Shown one piece after another: positions 42,573 to 49,587 of a stretch of DNA of 64,000 nt. The position numbers and the translations under genes are program-made. The DNA is taken from positions 25,864 through 89,863 of the IMG/VR virus record IMGVR_UViG_3300027777_000031; one strand, written 5' to 3'. Origin of the DNA: a virus. Under the pieces are notes generated by a model, which saw only the letters and a list, made by a program, of their open reading frames with translations, was not told the DNA's origin and did no database searches. How positions within the stretch are numbered: the first letter of the stretch is position 1; each line of letters begins with the position of its first letter.

Positions 42573-43202
42573 TTCATCCGTGTGGTGGTCAAATAACATA
42601 TCCGACGCAATCTCACGTTTATCCATTATTCGTATAATATCATCCATATCATACACACCAAACGTTGGGTGACCATCCATACCAACGTCCATTTTTTTAC
42701 CTTTACCAAACCTTAAATTTGTTGGGAGATGTACGTGCCCGTGAAGTTGGATATGTCCTTTATTTAATCCATCCCAACTCGTTACAGGATAGTGAAATAA
42801 AACAAATGTTTTGAATTTATACATCAATTTTGTGTAGTGACTAACACTTGTAAATAATTCTTGTACATTCTCTCTATTTTTTTCTATGCTTGTATCGTGA
42901 TTTCCCAATATAAGGTGAATCTCTTTACACAAAATTCTATCTCTAAACTTTTGAATGTTTTCCACACCAGAAAAACTCCAATCCCCAAGATGAATTAACA
43001 CATCGTCTTGTCCAACAACACTATTAATGTTATTGACGATTGTTTCGTTCATCTGTTCTATTGTATTAAAATCTCTTGTTTGAGATATTGGAACACTTCC
43101 ATCAGGAAGACGCCATTCGGTCACTCCTCTACAAATATTTTTGTGTGCGAAATGTGAATCTGAGCACACCCACACTTTTCTATCTTTTTCTATCTTAATC
43201 AT
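42552..43202 (-). CDS. Calcineurin-like metallophosphoesterase
   Basis: The 216-residue protein has the family motifs in order: VCSDSHFAHKN (DxH), LIHLGDWSF (GDW), LILGNHDTS (GNHD), FHYPVT and LHGHVHLPT (GHxH). It would use two metals to hydrolyse a phosphomono- or diester. In this cluster a role in removing 2',3'-cyclic or 3' phosphate from broken RNA is an inference. Small stand-alone enzymes of this type also act on other substrates. Confidence 0.85.
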   Translation of the reverse strand: MIKIEKDRKVWVCSDSHFAHKNICRGVTEWRLPDGSVPISQTRDFNTIEQMNETIVNNINSVVGQDDVLIHLGDWSFSGVENIQKFRDRILCKEIHLILGNHDTSIEKNRENVQELFTSVSHYTKLMYKFKTFVLFHYPVTSWDGLNKGHIQLHGHVHLPTNLRFGKGKKMDVGMDGHPTFGVYDMDDIIRIMDKREIASDMLFDHHTDELKGVVG

Positions 43203-43692
43203 ACTGCAAATCTAATTCTTTTTTTCCAAACCAAAAAGGTTTTTCTCTGTTTTTCCAAGATGCCAAACTAATTTTTGCACCCATATAATAATTTCTATAA
43301 GATTCCACAACAGAATCTACCTTAAACTCATCCGGCATCGCTCTCGCCGGAGTGGTAAAACCAATGTCCGGAATGTTAGGTCTATTTACAATACACCATT
43401 CAATCACCTCAATTGATTTGTGTCGTTTACCATACCTGTGGGTATATTCCTTACCTAATTCCAATCCCAATTCACACAAGTACAAATAATTTGATAAACT
43501 CTGACGAGCCCATACCGCACAAGGATGATTCTTATGTGACAACTTGTAGGGTACTTGGGGGGTAACTTGGGGGGTCGTGTGATGAACCGAACATAATAAC
43601 TGAGCCGTTTCCAAAATCATTTTAACTACGTGTTTATCTACGTGGTATCTTGCCGACAATGTCGGATTCTCATCTAAGAAAAATATATTCAT
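43195..43692 (-). CDS. Conserved phage protein with HVDKHVVKM motif
   Basis: With start 43692 (TAATG overlap with the upstream stop) the product has 165 residues. The N-terminus MNIFFLDENPTLSARYHVDK followed by HVVKMILETAQLL is a block that I recall from many phage proteins of unknown function. His, Asp and Lys there and the KLSHKNHPCAVWARQS segment could form an active site. It overlaps both neighbours and so belongs to the RNA-repair operon. Confidence 0.7.
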   Translation of the reverse strand: MNIFFLDENPTLSARYHVDKHVVKMILETAQLLCSVHHTTPQVTPQVPYKLSHKNHPCAVWARQSLSNYLYLCELGLELGKEYTHRYGKRHKSIEVIEWCIVNRPNIPDIGFTTPARAMPDEFKVDSVVESYRNYYMGAKISLASWKNREKPFWFGKKELDLQYD

Positions 43693-44141
43693 TATACGTG
43701 TGGTATTTGGACTCTCACACAAGTTTGTGCTTGACCCTCGTTCATTAAAAAATTGTTACAAAAACCCATTATATTACTCGCCCCGATTGGATTAGCCGAA
43801 TGAACATACACAATTGGAAACACAAATTTATGAGCTTTTCTTTCACTTCGTGTCATATTAAATCGTTCTTCATTTGTGTTGTGAAATAACGATACCAAAA
43901 ACTTTATAGCATCATAACCGGTTTTTTCGTGAATATTATTATAATCCAAAGTGTAATTTGGTGAAACATTATCAAAATATTCTTTCATTGCTGTATCACC
44001 CAAATCGTGGTCTAAGGAAATAATATCAATATTACCCAACCCAAGTTCATTAACTTTATCTACGAATTCATCGTAATTTCTTACGACAATCCAATTATCT
44101 CCGGTGGGAGTTCTTACGTCATCTAAATAAATTCTATACAT
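43692..44141 (-). CDS. cREC domain protein (cyclic-phosphate processing receiver-like)
   Basis: With start 44141 the product has 149 residues; the in-frame ATG at 44171 lies upstream of the promoter. MYRIYLDDVRTPTGDNWIVV, then NYDEFVDKV, IDIISLDHDLGD and GYDAIKFLVSL match the cREC family, a receiver-like fold predicted to process cyclic phosphate ends and linked with RNA ligases and RNA repair. It is the first gene of the operon. Confidence 0.75.
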   Translation of the reverse strand: MYRIYLDDVRTPTGDNWIVVRNYDEFVDKVNELGLGNIDIISLDHDLGDTAMKEYFDNVSPNYTLDYNNIHEKTGYDAIKFLVSLFHNTNEERFNMTRSERKAHKFVFPIVYVHSANPIGASNIMGFCNNFLMNEGQAQTCVRVQIPHV

Positions 44142-44158
44142 ATCTCTTAATTTTGCTA

Positions 44159-44166
44159 CAAAGATA
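44159..44166 (-). promoter_or_regulatory. Bacteroidota-type promoter of the RNA-repair operon
   Basis: TATCTTTG on the minus strand, 17 bases before the cREC start at 44141. Confidence 0.7.
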
Positions 44167-44186
44167 ATCAAATATTTGAAATAAAA

Positions 44187-44215
44187 AAATCCATCACGAA
44201 AAAAATGATGGATTT
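44187..44215 (-). terminator. Intrinsic terminator
   Basis: AAATCCATCA and TGATGGATTT form a stem followed by T residues on the minus strand, ending the 44245 gene. Confidence 0.75.
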
Positions 44216-44244
44216 AATTTGAAACCTTGTTATTTGTTTATTTT

Positions 44245-45105
44245 TTAGAATTTGTTCCCACAAGAAGAACAAAATTTATCGGAATCTTTTTTTCTTTTTT
44301 TTCCGCAGTTAGTACAATACACTTTTAAGTCTTGTTTTTCAAAAACCTTTTGTGACACCGGAAGAATCTTCCATATAGATGTTGCACAAGTATAATGGTT
44401 AAAAGTTTTATCCACAGTTTTGAAAGATTGGTCAGATGAACCACCTTTTTCAACCCTACCTGTTTCAATAGAATTTTCACTATTATCTATTAAAGAATCC
44501 ATAGTAACTTCACTACGAGAATTACCTTTAGATTTTTTTGCACTTCGTAAATTTGGTCCCGCAAAAGTATTACTTGATGCCGTATTAAAACTAATACCTC
44601 CTGTATTAGATGTTGATGTAAAATTTAAATTTGTTGATGGTACCGAACCATTACTTACATAACCCCCCGTTACATTATAACTATTATAAGTGTTACAAGT
44701 TGGTATACCAAATGAACCCCCAATATAAGTTATAGGGTTATTCCACACCGGTTGTTTATATTCATCAAAGAAGTCAATAACAACATCCCCATTTCCGGCG
44801 ATGGCATCCAATACCTCATTTGATGTTCCATCAACCTCATAAGTTTCAAACTTAAATTTACGAGCGTCGTCAAGGTATCTTTCAAGAAATACTCTTTGTC
44901 CCGGTTTAAGAACAATTCCTCCTCCGGAGATATAACTTCCGTCAAGTTTGATTTTCGCTAATACTGTGGTTGATGAGGGGTTAAATAATTCTAGTTCAAA
45001 TTCTTCCCCGTTGTTTAGATAGACAGTTTGTCCAAATTGTTTAAGACGTTTTCTGTCTTTTGTGATATACGCACAAGGCGTACCTGTTTTTGTTTGGTAA
45101 TACAT
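44245..45105 (-). CDS. Virion-type protein with C-terminal zinc ribbon
   Basis: The 286-residue product has a beta-rich N-terminal domain of about 130 residues (GQTVYLNNGEEFELELFNPS; LKPGQRVFLERYLDD), a Ser/Asn/Thr-rich spacer, and a C-terminal zinc ribbon with two CxxC pairs (YCTNCGKK and FCSSCGNKF). Proteins of this layout occur in large phages and are thought to be virion-associated; function unknown. A leader of about 100 bases separates it from a candidate late motif at 45213-45220. Confidence 0.6.
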   Translation of the reverse strand: MYYQTKTGTPCAYITKDRKRLKQFGQTVYLNNGEEFELELFNPSSTTVLAKIKLDGSYISGGGIVLKPGQRVFLERYLDDARKFKFETYEVDGTSNEVLDAIAGNGDVVIDFFDEYKQPVWNNPITYIGGSFGIPTCNTYNSYNVTGGYVSNGSVPSTNLNFTSTSNTGGISFNTASSNTFAGPNLRSAKKSKGNSRSEVTMDSLIDNSENSIETGRVEKGGSSDQSFKTVDKTFNHYTCATSIWKILPVSQKVFEKQDLKVYCTNCGKKRKKDSDKFCSSCGNKF

Positions 45106-45250
45106 AATTTCCTTATTTTATTTTTTATGTTTATTGAACTTCTCTTCGTTGGTATCAATTCCAACTCAAATGCCTCTGTGGACACGAGAACCTCAGCAAC
45201 AAGGTTTCATTTATAAATATAAGGATACTTTATTTTGTTGTAAATAAAAA

Positions 45251-45270
45251 ACCCCCAAGTTTCATTGGAG
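45251..45270 (-). terminator. Intrinsic terminator after the Met tRNA
   Basis: CCTCCAA-TGAAAC-TTGGGGG followed by six T residues on the minus strand, eight bases past the tRNA end. It marks the left end of the tRNA array. Confidence 0.75.
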
Positions 45271-45277
45271 GTTGTTG

Positions 45278-45349
45278 TGGCCTCGGGGAATCACGATATC
45301 CCAACCTTTTCGTTATGAGCGAACTGCTCCACCTTTGAGCTACGAGACC
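45278..45349 (-). tRNA. tRNA with anticodon CAT (Met or Ile2)
   Basis: Acceptor GGTCTCG/CGAGGCC, D-arm GCTC-AAAGGTG-GAGC, anticodon arm GTTCG-CTCATAA-CGAAA (one end mismatch). The T-arm GGGAT/TTCCC closes ATCGTGA instead of TTCRANY. G1-C72 pairs, so it is not an initiator. Confidence 0.85.
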
Positions 45350-45388
45350 AATTATGGGTTTTTAATGAACCCACAAACATATGTCAAC

Positions 45389-45619
45389 TTATTGGTGGTG
45401 TTTCACATACCTACCAAATTTATCAACCCTCACAGAGAGTTTCTCCAATCTAAAGTTCCATTGTTTGAACTTTCCTAAGCCCGATTTAATTCGTGCTTGT
45501 TTAATCGCAGATTCCTCTGCCTTCTCACGTCCTTCTTCCGTAGTTTCTACGAAAAAAGTGGGAGCCTGAACACCGTTATAAACGGGGACTACTCTCCAAA
45601 TTCTCAATTTCTGAGTCAT
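45389..45619 (-). CDS. Small basic protein
   Basis: The 76-residue product (LRIWRVVPVYNGVQAPTFFV; IKQARIKSGLGKFKQWNFRL) is basic and could bind nucleic acid. It lies between two tRNA genes and reads in the same direction. No family recognised. Confidence 0.6.
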   Translation of the reverse strand: MTQKLRIWRVVPVYNGVQAPTFFVETTEEGREKAEESAIKQARIKSGLGKFKQWNFRLEKLSVRVDKFGRYVKHHQ

Positions 45620-45688
45620 AATACTTGAATAATCAAGTACTACGTGGAGTTGGGTTGGTTGTTTTTCATATTAGTAAATATTATTCAG

Positions 45689-45773
45689 TATCCGGAAAGG
45701 GACTTGAACCCTCAATTTCTCTTCAGAAAACTAGATTTTAAGTCTAGCGTGTATACCATTCCACCACCCGGAT
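45689..45773 (-). tRNA. tRNA-Leu(TAA)
   Basis: Acceptor ATCCGGG/TCCGGAT, anticodon arm CTAGA-CTTAAAA-TCTAG, long variable arm, T-arm GAGGG-TTCAAGT-CCCTT. A normal class II tRNA. Confidence 0.93.
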
Positions 45774-45779
45774 GTTTGG

Positions 45780-45998
45780 AAAAACTGATGAACACGTTAT
45801 CCATCTTTGACTTGAGTTAGTCGTTACCGTTTTTCCGTTTTTTTTGAGAGATTTCCCATTGAAGTAATGTCAATCTCGTCCTAAACCAAACCATACTTTC
45901 TTTTAAGGATAAGAAACTTCTAACTACCTATTTGATGCCACTGACTTTTCTTAACTACAAAAAACAGACTCACAAACTGAACCCCGAAAAAACGACTC
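45780..45998 (-). other. Non-coding spacer with weak structure
   Basis: No gene seen. On the minus strand AGTCGTT and AACGACT could close most of it, and GAGATT...AATCTC with inner CATT/AATG makes a clear hairpin near 45848-45880. It may be another RNA of the helix-closed kind. Confidence 0.3.
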
Positions 45999-45999
45999 G

Positions 46000-46116
46000 T
46001 GGATAGAGTAGGATTCGAACCTACAATAGTACCATACTTTTTCACCTGCCGGTTACTTCAAGGACTCGAACCTCATATTCCGATGCCTCGGACGCTTTAC
46101 CATTTACCACCTACCC
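46000..46116 (-). tRNA. Nested tRNA-like RNA with a second internal T-arm
   Basis: Outer acceptor GGGTAGG/TCTATCC with A73 and T-arm GTAGG-TTCGAAT-CCTAC pair well. The middle (about 85 bases) is far too long. It holds a stem TCCGA/TCGGA and a second T-arm-like hairpin TGAGG-TTCGAGT-CCTTG. No anticodon can be assigned. Confidence 0.5.
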
Positions 46117-46122
46117 ATTTTG

Positions 46123-46196
46123 AGCTTCCTGTCAGAATCGAACTGACTCTATTCCGGGTTACAAATCCGGTGCACCACCATTCGTGCGTAGGAAGC
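46123..46196 (-). tRNA. tRNA-Thr(TGT)
   Basis: Acceptor GCTTCCT/AGGAAGC, D-arm GCAC/GTGC, anticodon loop TTTGTAA in CCGGA/CCCGG (innermost pair A-C mismatched), T-arm GTCAG-TTCGATT-CTGAC. Confidence 0.9.
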
Positions 46197-46351
46197 CTGT
46201 CGCAGAGCATTTTTTTTAAGTAGAAGTCAGCTCTGTCTCTTAAACTACTATTTTAACATCATCACTTCGGCCACATTGGGAGAACCGCAGTTCCCACGTT
46301 GTTTAAGGAGGTAGTTGGCGGTGTATCACACCGAGTTATGATAATGTATTG

Positions 46352-46424
46352 TACCTCAGGAGGGAATCGAACCCTCAAAATCTTGTTCCTAAGACAAGCG
46401 TGTCTACCGTTCCACCACCAAGGC
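46352..46424 (-). tRNA. tRNA-Leu(TAG) with short variable loop
   Basis: Acceptor GCCTTGG/CTGAGGT (several wobbles), anticodon arm CTTGT-CTTAGGA-ACAAG, T-arm GAGGG-TTCGATT-CCCTC. The variable region is only five bases (ATTTT), unusual for bacterial Leu. Confidence 0.88.
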
Positions 46425-46432
46425 AATTGTTG

Positions 46433-46504
46433 TACCCTCAATAGGACTCGAACCTATATCAAAACATTAGAAGTGTCTTATTCTATCCCTTGAACTATGA
46501 AGGC
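46433..46504 (-). tRNA. tRNA-Arg(TCT)
   Basis: Acceptor GCCTTCA/TGAGGGT, D-arm GTTC/GAAT, anticodon arm AGACA-CTTCTAA-TGTTT, T-loop TTCGAGT. Confidence 0.9.
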
Positions 46505-46511
46505 AATTTTG

Positions 46512-46585
46512 AGTAACTAGCCGGTCTCGAACCGGCCTTATTCCACATTGGAAGTGTGGTGCCATACCTACTAGGCGATAGTTAC
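46512..46585 (-). tRNA. tRNA-Gly(TCC)
   Basis: Acceptor GTAACTA/TAGTTAC, anticodon arm CCACA-CTTCCAA-TGTGG, T-arm GCCGG-TTCGAGA-CCGGC. All stems fully paired. Confidence 0.94.
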
Positions 46586-46634
46586 ATTTTAAACTTATAC
46601 CTTGAAAATAAATTTAAATTTTAAATCTATAAGT

Positions 46635-46808
46635 TTATACTTTTGTTTTAAGAGTTTCAATCTCTTTGTTGATTCTCTTCTTATCAGAATCAGTTAATGG
46701 AACTTTCACATCTCGTGTCCCTTTTTCGGTTTTTAAACCATTTTTTAATTGTTTCTCCAACATTTCAAGAACTCTTTGTTGTCTTGACCTTTTTGCTGCT
46801 GTTGCCAT
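46635..46808 (-). CDS. Small basic protein
   Basis: The 57-residue product (MATAAKRSRQQRVLEMLEKQ; VPLTDSDKKRINKEIETLK) is basic and helical and might bind nucleic acid. It lies between tRNA genes on the same strand, 23 bases from the next tRNA. No family recognised. Confidence 0.55.
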   Translation of the reverse strand: MATAAKRSRQQRVLEMLEKQLKNGLKTEKGTRDVKVPLTDSDKKRINKEIETLKTKV

Positions 46809-46831
46809 ACGGATTTAGTTATTAAATTAGT

Positions 46832-46902
46832 TGCAAATCTCAGGAATTGAACCTGATTAAGTCAGCTTATGAGACTGATGAGATACCTTACCTCCCGACT
46901 GC
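46832..46902 (-). tRNA. tRNA with anticodon CAT
   Basis: Anticodon arm TCAGT-CTCATAA-GCTGA, T-arm TCAGG-TTCAATT-CCTGA, D-arm GAG/CTC. The acceptor is imperfect: GCAGTC pairs with GAT-TGC only if one T bulges. Confidence 0.75.
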
Positions 46903-46919
46903 TGTGTATTCTTCTTTGT

Positions 46920-46993
46920 AGCGAAGTGCAGGTACCGCCCCTGCCTTATGTCAAGTTTATGAGACTTGCGGAAACTCTATGCCCCCCACTCGC
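46920..46993 (-). tRNA. tRNA with anticodon CAT and non-canonical T-loop
   Basis: Acceptor GCGAGTG pairs with CAC-TCGC around one bulged T. Anticodon arm CAAGT-CTCATAA-ACTTG is perfect. T-stem GCAGG/CCTGC is perfect but closes GGCGGTA, and the D-loop (ATAGAGTTT) has no GG. Confidence 0.75.
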
Positions 46994-46999
46994 GATGTA

Positions 47000-47668
47000 T
47001 TATTTTTCGTAATTTTTTTTCCATTTTCTAATAGTATTATCACTAACACCATATTTTTTTCCACACCCTCTATAACCTAAAGAATTAATTTCATCAATCA
47101 ATTGAAAGTAATTAGGTCTCTCAACTTTACGTTGTTTAATTTGAGAACATTTAACACAATTTTTATTTTTTTCAAAAGTTGGATTACCACATTCACATTT
47201 ATGAATAACTTTATCAAGATGTTTCACATTTCTACCTCCGTGAGTAGGTAATCCTGCATTACAGTTAGGACAAACAATTCTTAAATTTTCAATTCTATTG
47301 TCATTATTAACACCATTTATATGGTCTAAAATTAAACTAATTTTATTACCCATCCAATTTTCATCTTGACCACAAATTTCACAACATTTTTGTTTTAATT
47401 CTTCTTTGTAAAGTCTCTCTTTCAAAATAGTTGTATTTAAGTATAATGAATTTTCAACTAAAATATCAACTAATTCTATTTTTTTCTTACCTTTACCACC
47501 GGATGATGTTAGTCTAAAATGATTTGTCGGAATTTCAAATAGATTAATATATTTTTTAACTGTTTGTCTATTACCATAAAATGGTTGTAAACCTAATTTC
47601 TTTGTTACTTCCGAATAATTGTTAGATGAATTAACAATCTTTTCTAAAATTTCTTTTGAATATCTCAT
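47000..47668 (-). CDS. HNH endonuclease in tRNA array
   Basis: The 222-residue protein has an N-terminal HTH-like part (YSKEILEKIVNSSNNYSEVT), an HNH nuclease core with zinc Cys pairs (CCEICGQDE, then LILDHINGVNNDNRIENLRI and VCPNCNAG), and a C-terminal zinc ribbon plus HTH (SLGYRGCGKKYGVSDNTIRK). Layout fits a free-standing homing endonuclease. Candidate late motif at 47684-47691. Confidence 0.85.
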   Translation of the reverse strand: MRYSKEILEKIVNSSNNYSEVTKKLGLQPFYGNRQTVKKYINLFEIPTNHFRLTSSGGKGKKKIELVDILVENSLYLNTTILKERLYKEELKQKCCEICGQDENWMGNKISLILDHINGVNNDNRIENLRIVCPNCNAGLPTHGGRNVKHLDKVIHKCECGNPTFEKNKNCVKCSQIKQRKVERPNYFQLIDEINSLGYRGCGKKYGVSDNTIRKWKKNYEK

Positions 47669-47733
47669 AATCTGTCTTTTATTATAAATATCTCGAACTC
47701 TTAAAAAGTGACAGAAATTTATATTTTTTTTTG

Positions 47734-47809
47734 CGGTCCCGGAGGGTTTCGAACCCTCATTTTAGAGCAGTGACAGTGCAATTCCCCTACCAATGGGGCT
47801 CACAAGACC
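47734..47809 (-). tRNA. tRNA-Asp(GTC)
   Basis: Acceptor GGTCTTG/CGGGACC with G73, anticodon loop CTGTCAC on a weak stem (GCA/TGC), T-arm GAGGG-TTCGAAA-CCCTC, D-loop with GG. Confidence 0.85.
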
Positions 47810-47851
47810 AAAATTTCAATTCAAAGGTGACAATCCTATAACAATTGAAGG

Positions 47852-47900
47852 AGAAAGAACCGTGTTTCCCGGGTAGTGACTTCCCGTATTCTGTCTTTCT
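47852..47900 (-). ncRNA. Small helix-closed RNA element
   Basis: AGAAAGA and TCTTTCT close 49 bases that hold CGGG-AAGTCACTA-CCCG. It sits between the Ala and Asp tRNAs and may be a processing signal or small RNA. Confidence 0.35.
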
Positions 47901-47908
47901 GTTTTTTG

Positions 47909-47980
47909 TGGAGATATAGGGAATTGAACCCTAATTTACGATTTGCAAAACCATTGTAATAGCCGTTATACTATATCCCC
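47909..47980 (-). tRNA. tRNA-Ala(TGC)
   Basis: Acceptor GGGGATA/TATCTCC has the G3-U70 wobble that marks alanine tRNA. Anticodon arm ATGGT-TTTGCAA-ATCGT, T-loop TTCAATT. Confidence 0.88.
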
Positions 47981-47985
47981 AATTG

Positions 47986-48057
47986 TAGCCCCACCGGGAG
48001 TCGAACCCGACTTTTTTGGATGAAAACCAAATGTCCTAACCGATAGACGATAGGGCC
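47986..48057 (-). tRNA. tRNA-Glu(TTC)
   Basis: Acceptor GGCCCTA/TGGGGCT, D-arm GTCT/GGAC, anticodon arm TTTGG-TTTTCAT-CCAAA, T-loop TTCGACT. Confidence 0.92.
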
Positions 48058-48104
48058 GTTTTATATTACCAATACGTCAATTAACTTGTTTCAGTTTGAT
48101 GGTA

Positions 48105-48112
48105 CAAAGATA
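48105..48112 (-). promoter_or_regulatory. Bacteroidota-type promoter of Glu-Ala-Asp tRNA unit
   Basis: TATCTTTG with TTG 19 bases upstream, 48 bases before the Glu tRNA. The sequence around it is repeated almost exactly at 48319. Confidence 0.8.
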
Positions 48113-48141
48113 ATACTTTATTTCATTATACCAAACTTTTT

Positions 48142-48294
48142 TTATCCTTCTCTATCCTCAATAGAAAACCCTGCACTATCGTATTCAGGTCCTTGGTCTT
48201 CTTCCGGAGTGACATTTACCAATCCGTATGTTACACCTAAAATGGGAGAATATTCCATCCCTAACTCTTCATTCATCGTTTTTTTGTCCGACAT
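48142..48294 (-). CDS. Small acidic protein
   Basis: A 50-residue product (MSDKKTMNEELGMEYSPILG; VNVTPEEDQGPEYDSAGFSI) with its own promoter at 48319-48326. No family recognised. It lies between two copies of the same promoter, upstream of tRNA genes. Confidence 0.55.
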   Translation of the reverse strand: MSDKKTMNEELGMEYSPILGVTYGLVNVTPEEDQGPEYDSAGFSIEDREG

Positions 48295-48318
48295 AATAAT
48301 TACATTTTTAATTCGTTA

Positions 48319-48326
48319 CAAAGATA
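48319..48326 (-). promoter_or_regulatory. Bacteroidota-type promoter, duplicate of 48105
   Basis: TATCTTTG with TTG 19 bases upstream; the 30 bases upstream match those at 48105 almost exactly. Confidence 0.75.
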
Positions 48327-48364
48327 ATACTTTATTTCATTATACCAAACTTTTTTACAAAAAA

Positions 48365-48395
48365 AAATCCACCTTTTTTGAAGATGGATTTTTGA
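48365..48395 (-). terminator. Intrinsic terminator
   Basis: AAATCCA and TGGATTT stem with T runs on both sides, downstream of the 24-residue frame at 48420. Confidence 0.7.
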
Positions 48396-48419
48396 ATATT
48401 TTTTTTACTTAAATATATA

Positions 48420-48494
48420 TCATACCATCTGCTTCCAAGTTGTATCTCTACCCTCAGTTCCTGCTATCGTAAGTAATATGTTTAAAGTTTGCAT
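48420..48494 (-). CDS. Possible 24-residue microprotein
   Basis: A short frame (MQTLNILLTIAGTEGRDTTW plus KQMV) has a candidate late motif (ATATTTAT, 48518-48525) upstream and a terminator downstream. That gives it a complete transcription unit. Its size leaves doubt. Confidence 0.35.
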   Translation of the reverse strand: MQTLNILLTIAGTEGRDTTWKQMV

Positions 48495-48566
48495 TTGTTG
48501 TGTTATTGTAATTTCTAATAAATATATACCTTTTTATAAAAGTGTCAAGTATTGGTAAGATTTATT

Positions 48567-48911
48567 TTAATTATCCCAAATATTTTTATCTTTATTCCTT
48601 TTAAGGGATTTTTTATATTCAATAACTTTCTTTGGATTTATGAATCGAACCCCATTATAAACGAACGAGTGATTATCAATTAAGTCATCAATATCGTATT
48701 TGGGCCAATTATTGAAAAATTCAATATCTTTGGTTCTATATTCACCTTCATCATTAAATTCCCATTTTGATGGTCGTATAATCACATCTAAGTCATTAAC
48801 ATCATCAATCATACCGGTGATTACTAATGGCGCGGAGCCAAAAACCGCATAATCCTCAGAATCTAAGTTATAGTCCTTGAGTTTATCCATTAAAAATTTA
48901 AAGTTTTTCAT
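48567..48911 (-). CDS. Small nucleotidyltransferase-fold protein
   Basis: The 114-residue product has YAVFGSAPLVITGMIDDVND followed by LDVIIRPS, the GS...DxD pattern of minimal nucleotidyltransferases. The second part (NHSFVYNGVRFINPKKVIEY) resembles nucleotidyltransferase-type antitoxin/toxin proteins. Substrate unknown. Candidate late motif at 48916-48923. Confidence 0.65.
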   Translation of the reverse strand: MKNFKFLMDKLKDYNLDSEDYAVFGSAPLVITGMIDDVNDLDVIIRPSKWEFNDEGEYRTKDIEFFNNWPKYDIDDLIDNHSFVYNGVRFINPKKVIEYKKSLKRNKDKNIWDN

Positions 48912-48933
48912 ATTGATAAATATAAAGAAAAAA

Positions 48934-49123
48934 GTTTAACAACCCCGCCCTCGGGTCGTAGCGGGCTACAATGGGAATTCCGGAATTGGTCGTGTTCCTC
49001 ACCGGCGTACCAGTCCTTATCTATCCTTTACCGTATTTCTACGGTGCTACTGTTGGGAGGTCACCCCTATCAACACGACTAGTCCATTAGTTTTTTAGAG
49101 TATGGACACCCCGGTTGTTAAAC
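48934..49123 (-). ncRNA. Helix-closed structured RNA, 190 bases (element E1)
   Basis: GTTTAACAACC and GGTTGTTAAAC form an 11-bp closing helix. Inside are GTCCAT...ATGGAC, a long-range GTCGTGTT/AACACGAC helix, and ACCGTA-GAAA-TACGGT with a GNRA loop. It contains GGGTGACC, also present in element A and in the 0.9 kb RNA. No known family recognised. Confidence 0.55.
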
Positions 49124-49135
49124 TTTTTATTTTAA

Positions 49136-49287
49136 AAAAACAGACAATGAGGATTCTCCGATATTTCAGTCTTAGGGGACTAGACGGGCATCATACCCGT
49201 GTTTACCCTCGGCGGTCTCTTGGTTTGATTGATTACTCCGAACCTCACCCCTACACTACCACTGACGTAAGTTATAGGTCTGTTTTT
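49136..49287 (-). ncRNA. Helix-closed structured RNA, 152 bases (element E2)
   Basis: AAAAACAGAC and GTCTGTTTTT close the element. Inside, TAGGGG/CCCCTA pair, ACGGG-TATGATG-CCCGT forms a hairpin, and GAGGTTCGG resembles a T-arm start. It lies next to E1 in the same direction. Confidence 0.5.
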
Positions 49288-49299
49288 ATTTCTTCAGGA

Positions 49300-49352
49300 G
49301 AGACCCCCAAGGGATAACCATAACGGAATTACCCTTGACTCACTCTCCGTCT
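49300..49352 (-). ncRNA. Long hairpin element
   Basis: GGAGAG/CTCTCC and inner CAAGGG/CCCTTG form a long imperfect hairpin directly downstream of the tRNA-like RNA at 49358. It may be a processing signal or terminator without a clear T run. Confidence 0.35.
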
Positions 49353-49357
49353 TCTTG

Positions 49358-49464
49358 CCCTTCCAGTGGGAATCGAACCCACATACTCTTAATACATTCT
49401 TGGGATGGTTACCGGAGGGAGATGTATTCGTCTCTGTGTTTTGCTCTTGTTAAACTACAGAAGG
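49358..49464 (-). tRNA. tRNA-like RNA with enlarged anticodon arm
   Basis: Acceptor CCTTCTG/TGGAAGG, D-stem GTTT/AAAC and T-arm GTGGG-TTCGATT-CCCAC are clear. The anticodon region is about 54 bases; AATACAT/ATGTATT make a seven-bp stem around a 24-base loop. No anticodon can be assigned. The D-loop lacks GG. Confidence 0.55.
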
Positions 49465-49470
49465 ATGTTG

Positions 49471-49542
49471 CACGCCGCCAAGGACTCGAACCCTGAACTT
49501 TGAGGTTGGAACTCAAAATGATAACCATTTCACCAACGACGC
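49471..49542 (-). tRNA. tRNA-Trp(CCA)
   Basis: Acceptor GCGTCGT/GCGGCGT with wobbles and G73, anticodon arm TTGAG-TTCCAAC-CTCAA, T-loop TTCGAGT, D-arm GTGA/TCAT with GG. Confidence 0.88.
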
Positions 49543-49544
49543 AT

Positions 49545-49587
49545 TTTACTGCTCAAATTTAAGACTATTTACTGCTCAAATTTAAGA
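49545..49587. repeat. Direct repeat of 20 bp
   Basis: TTTACTGCTCAAATTTAAGA occurs at 49545-49564 and 49568-49587 between the Trp and Cys tRNA genes. A related GCTCAAATTA inverted repeat lies near 51965. Confidence 0.85.
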
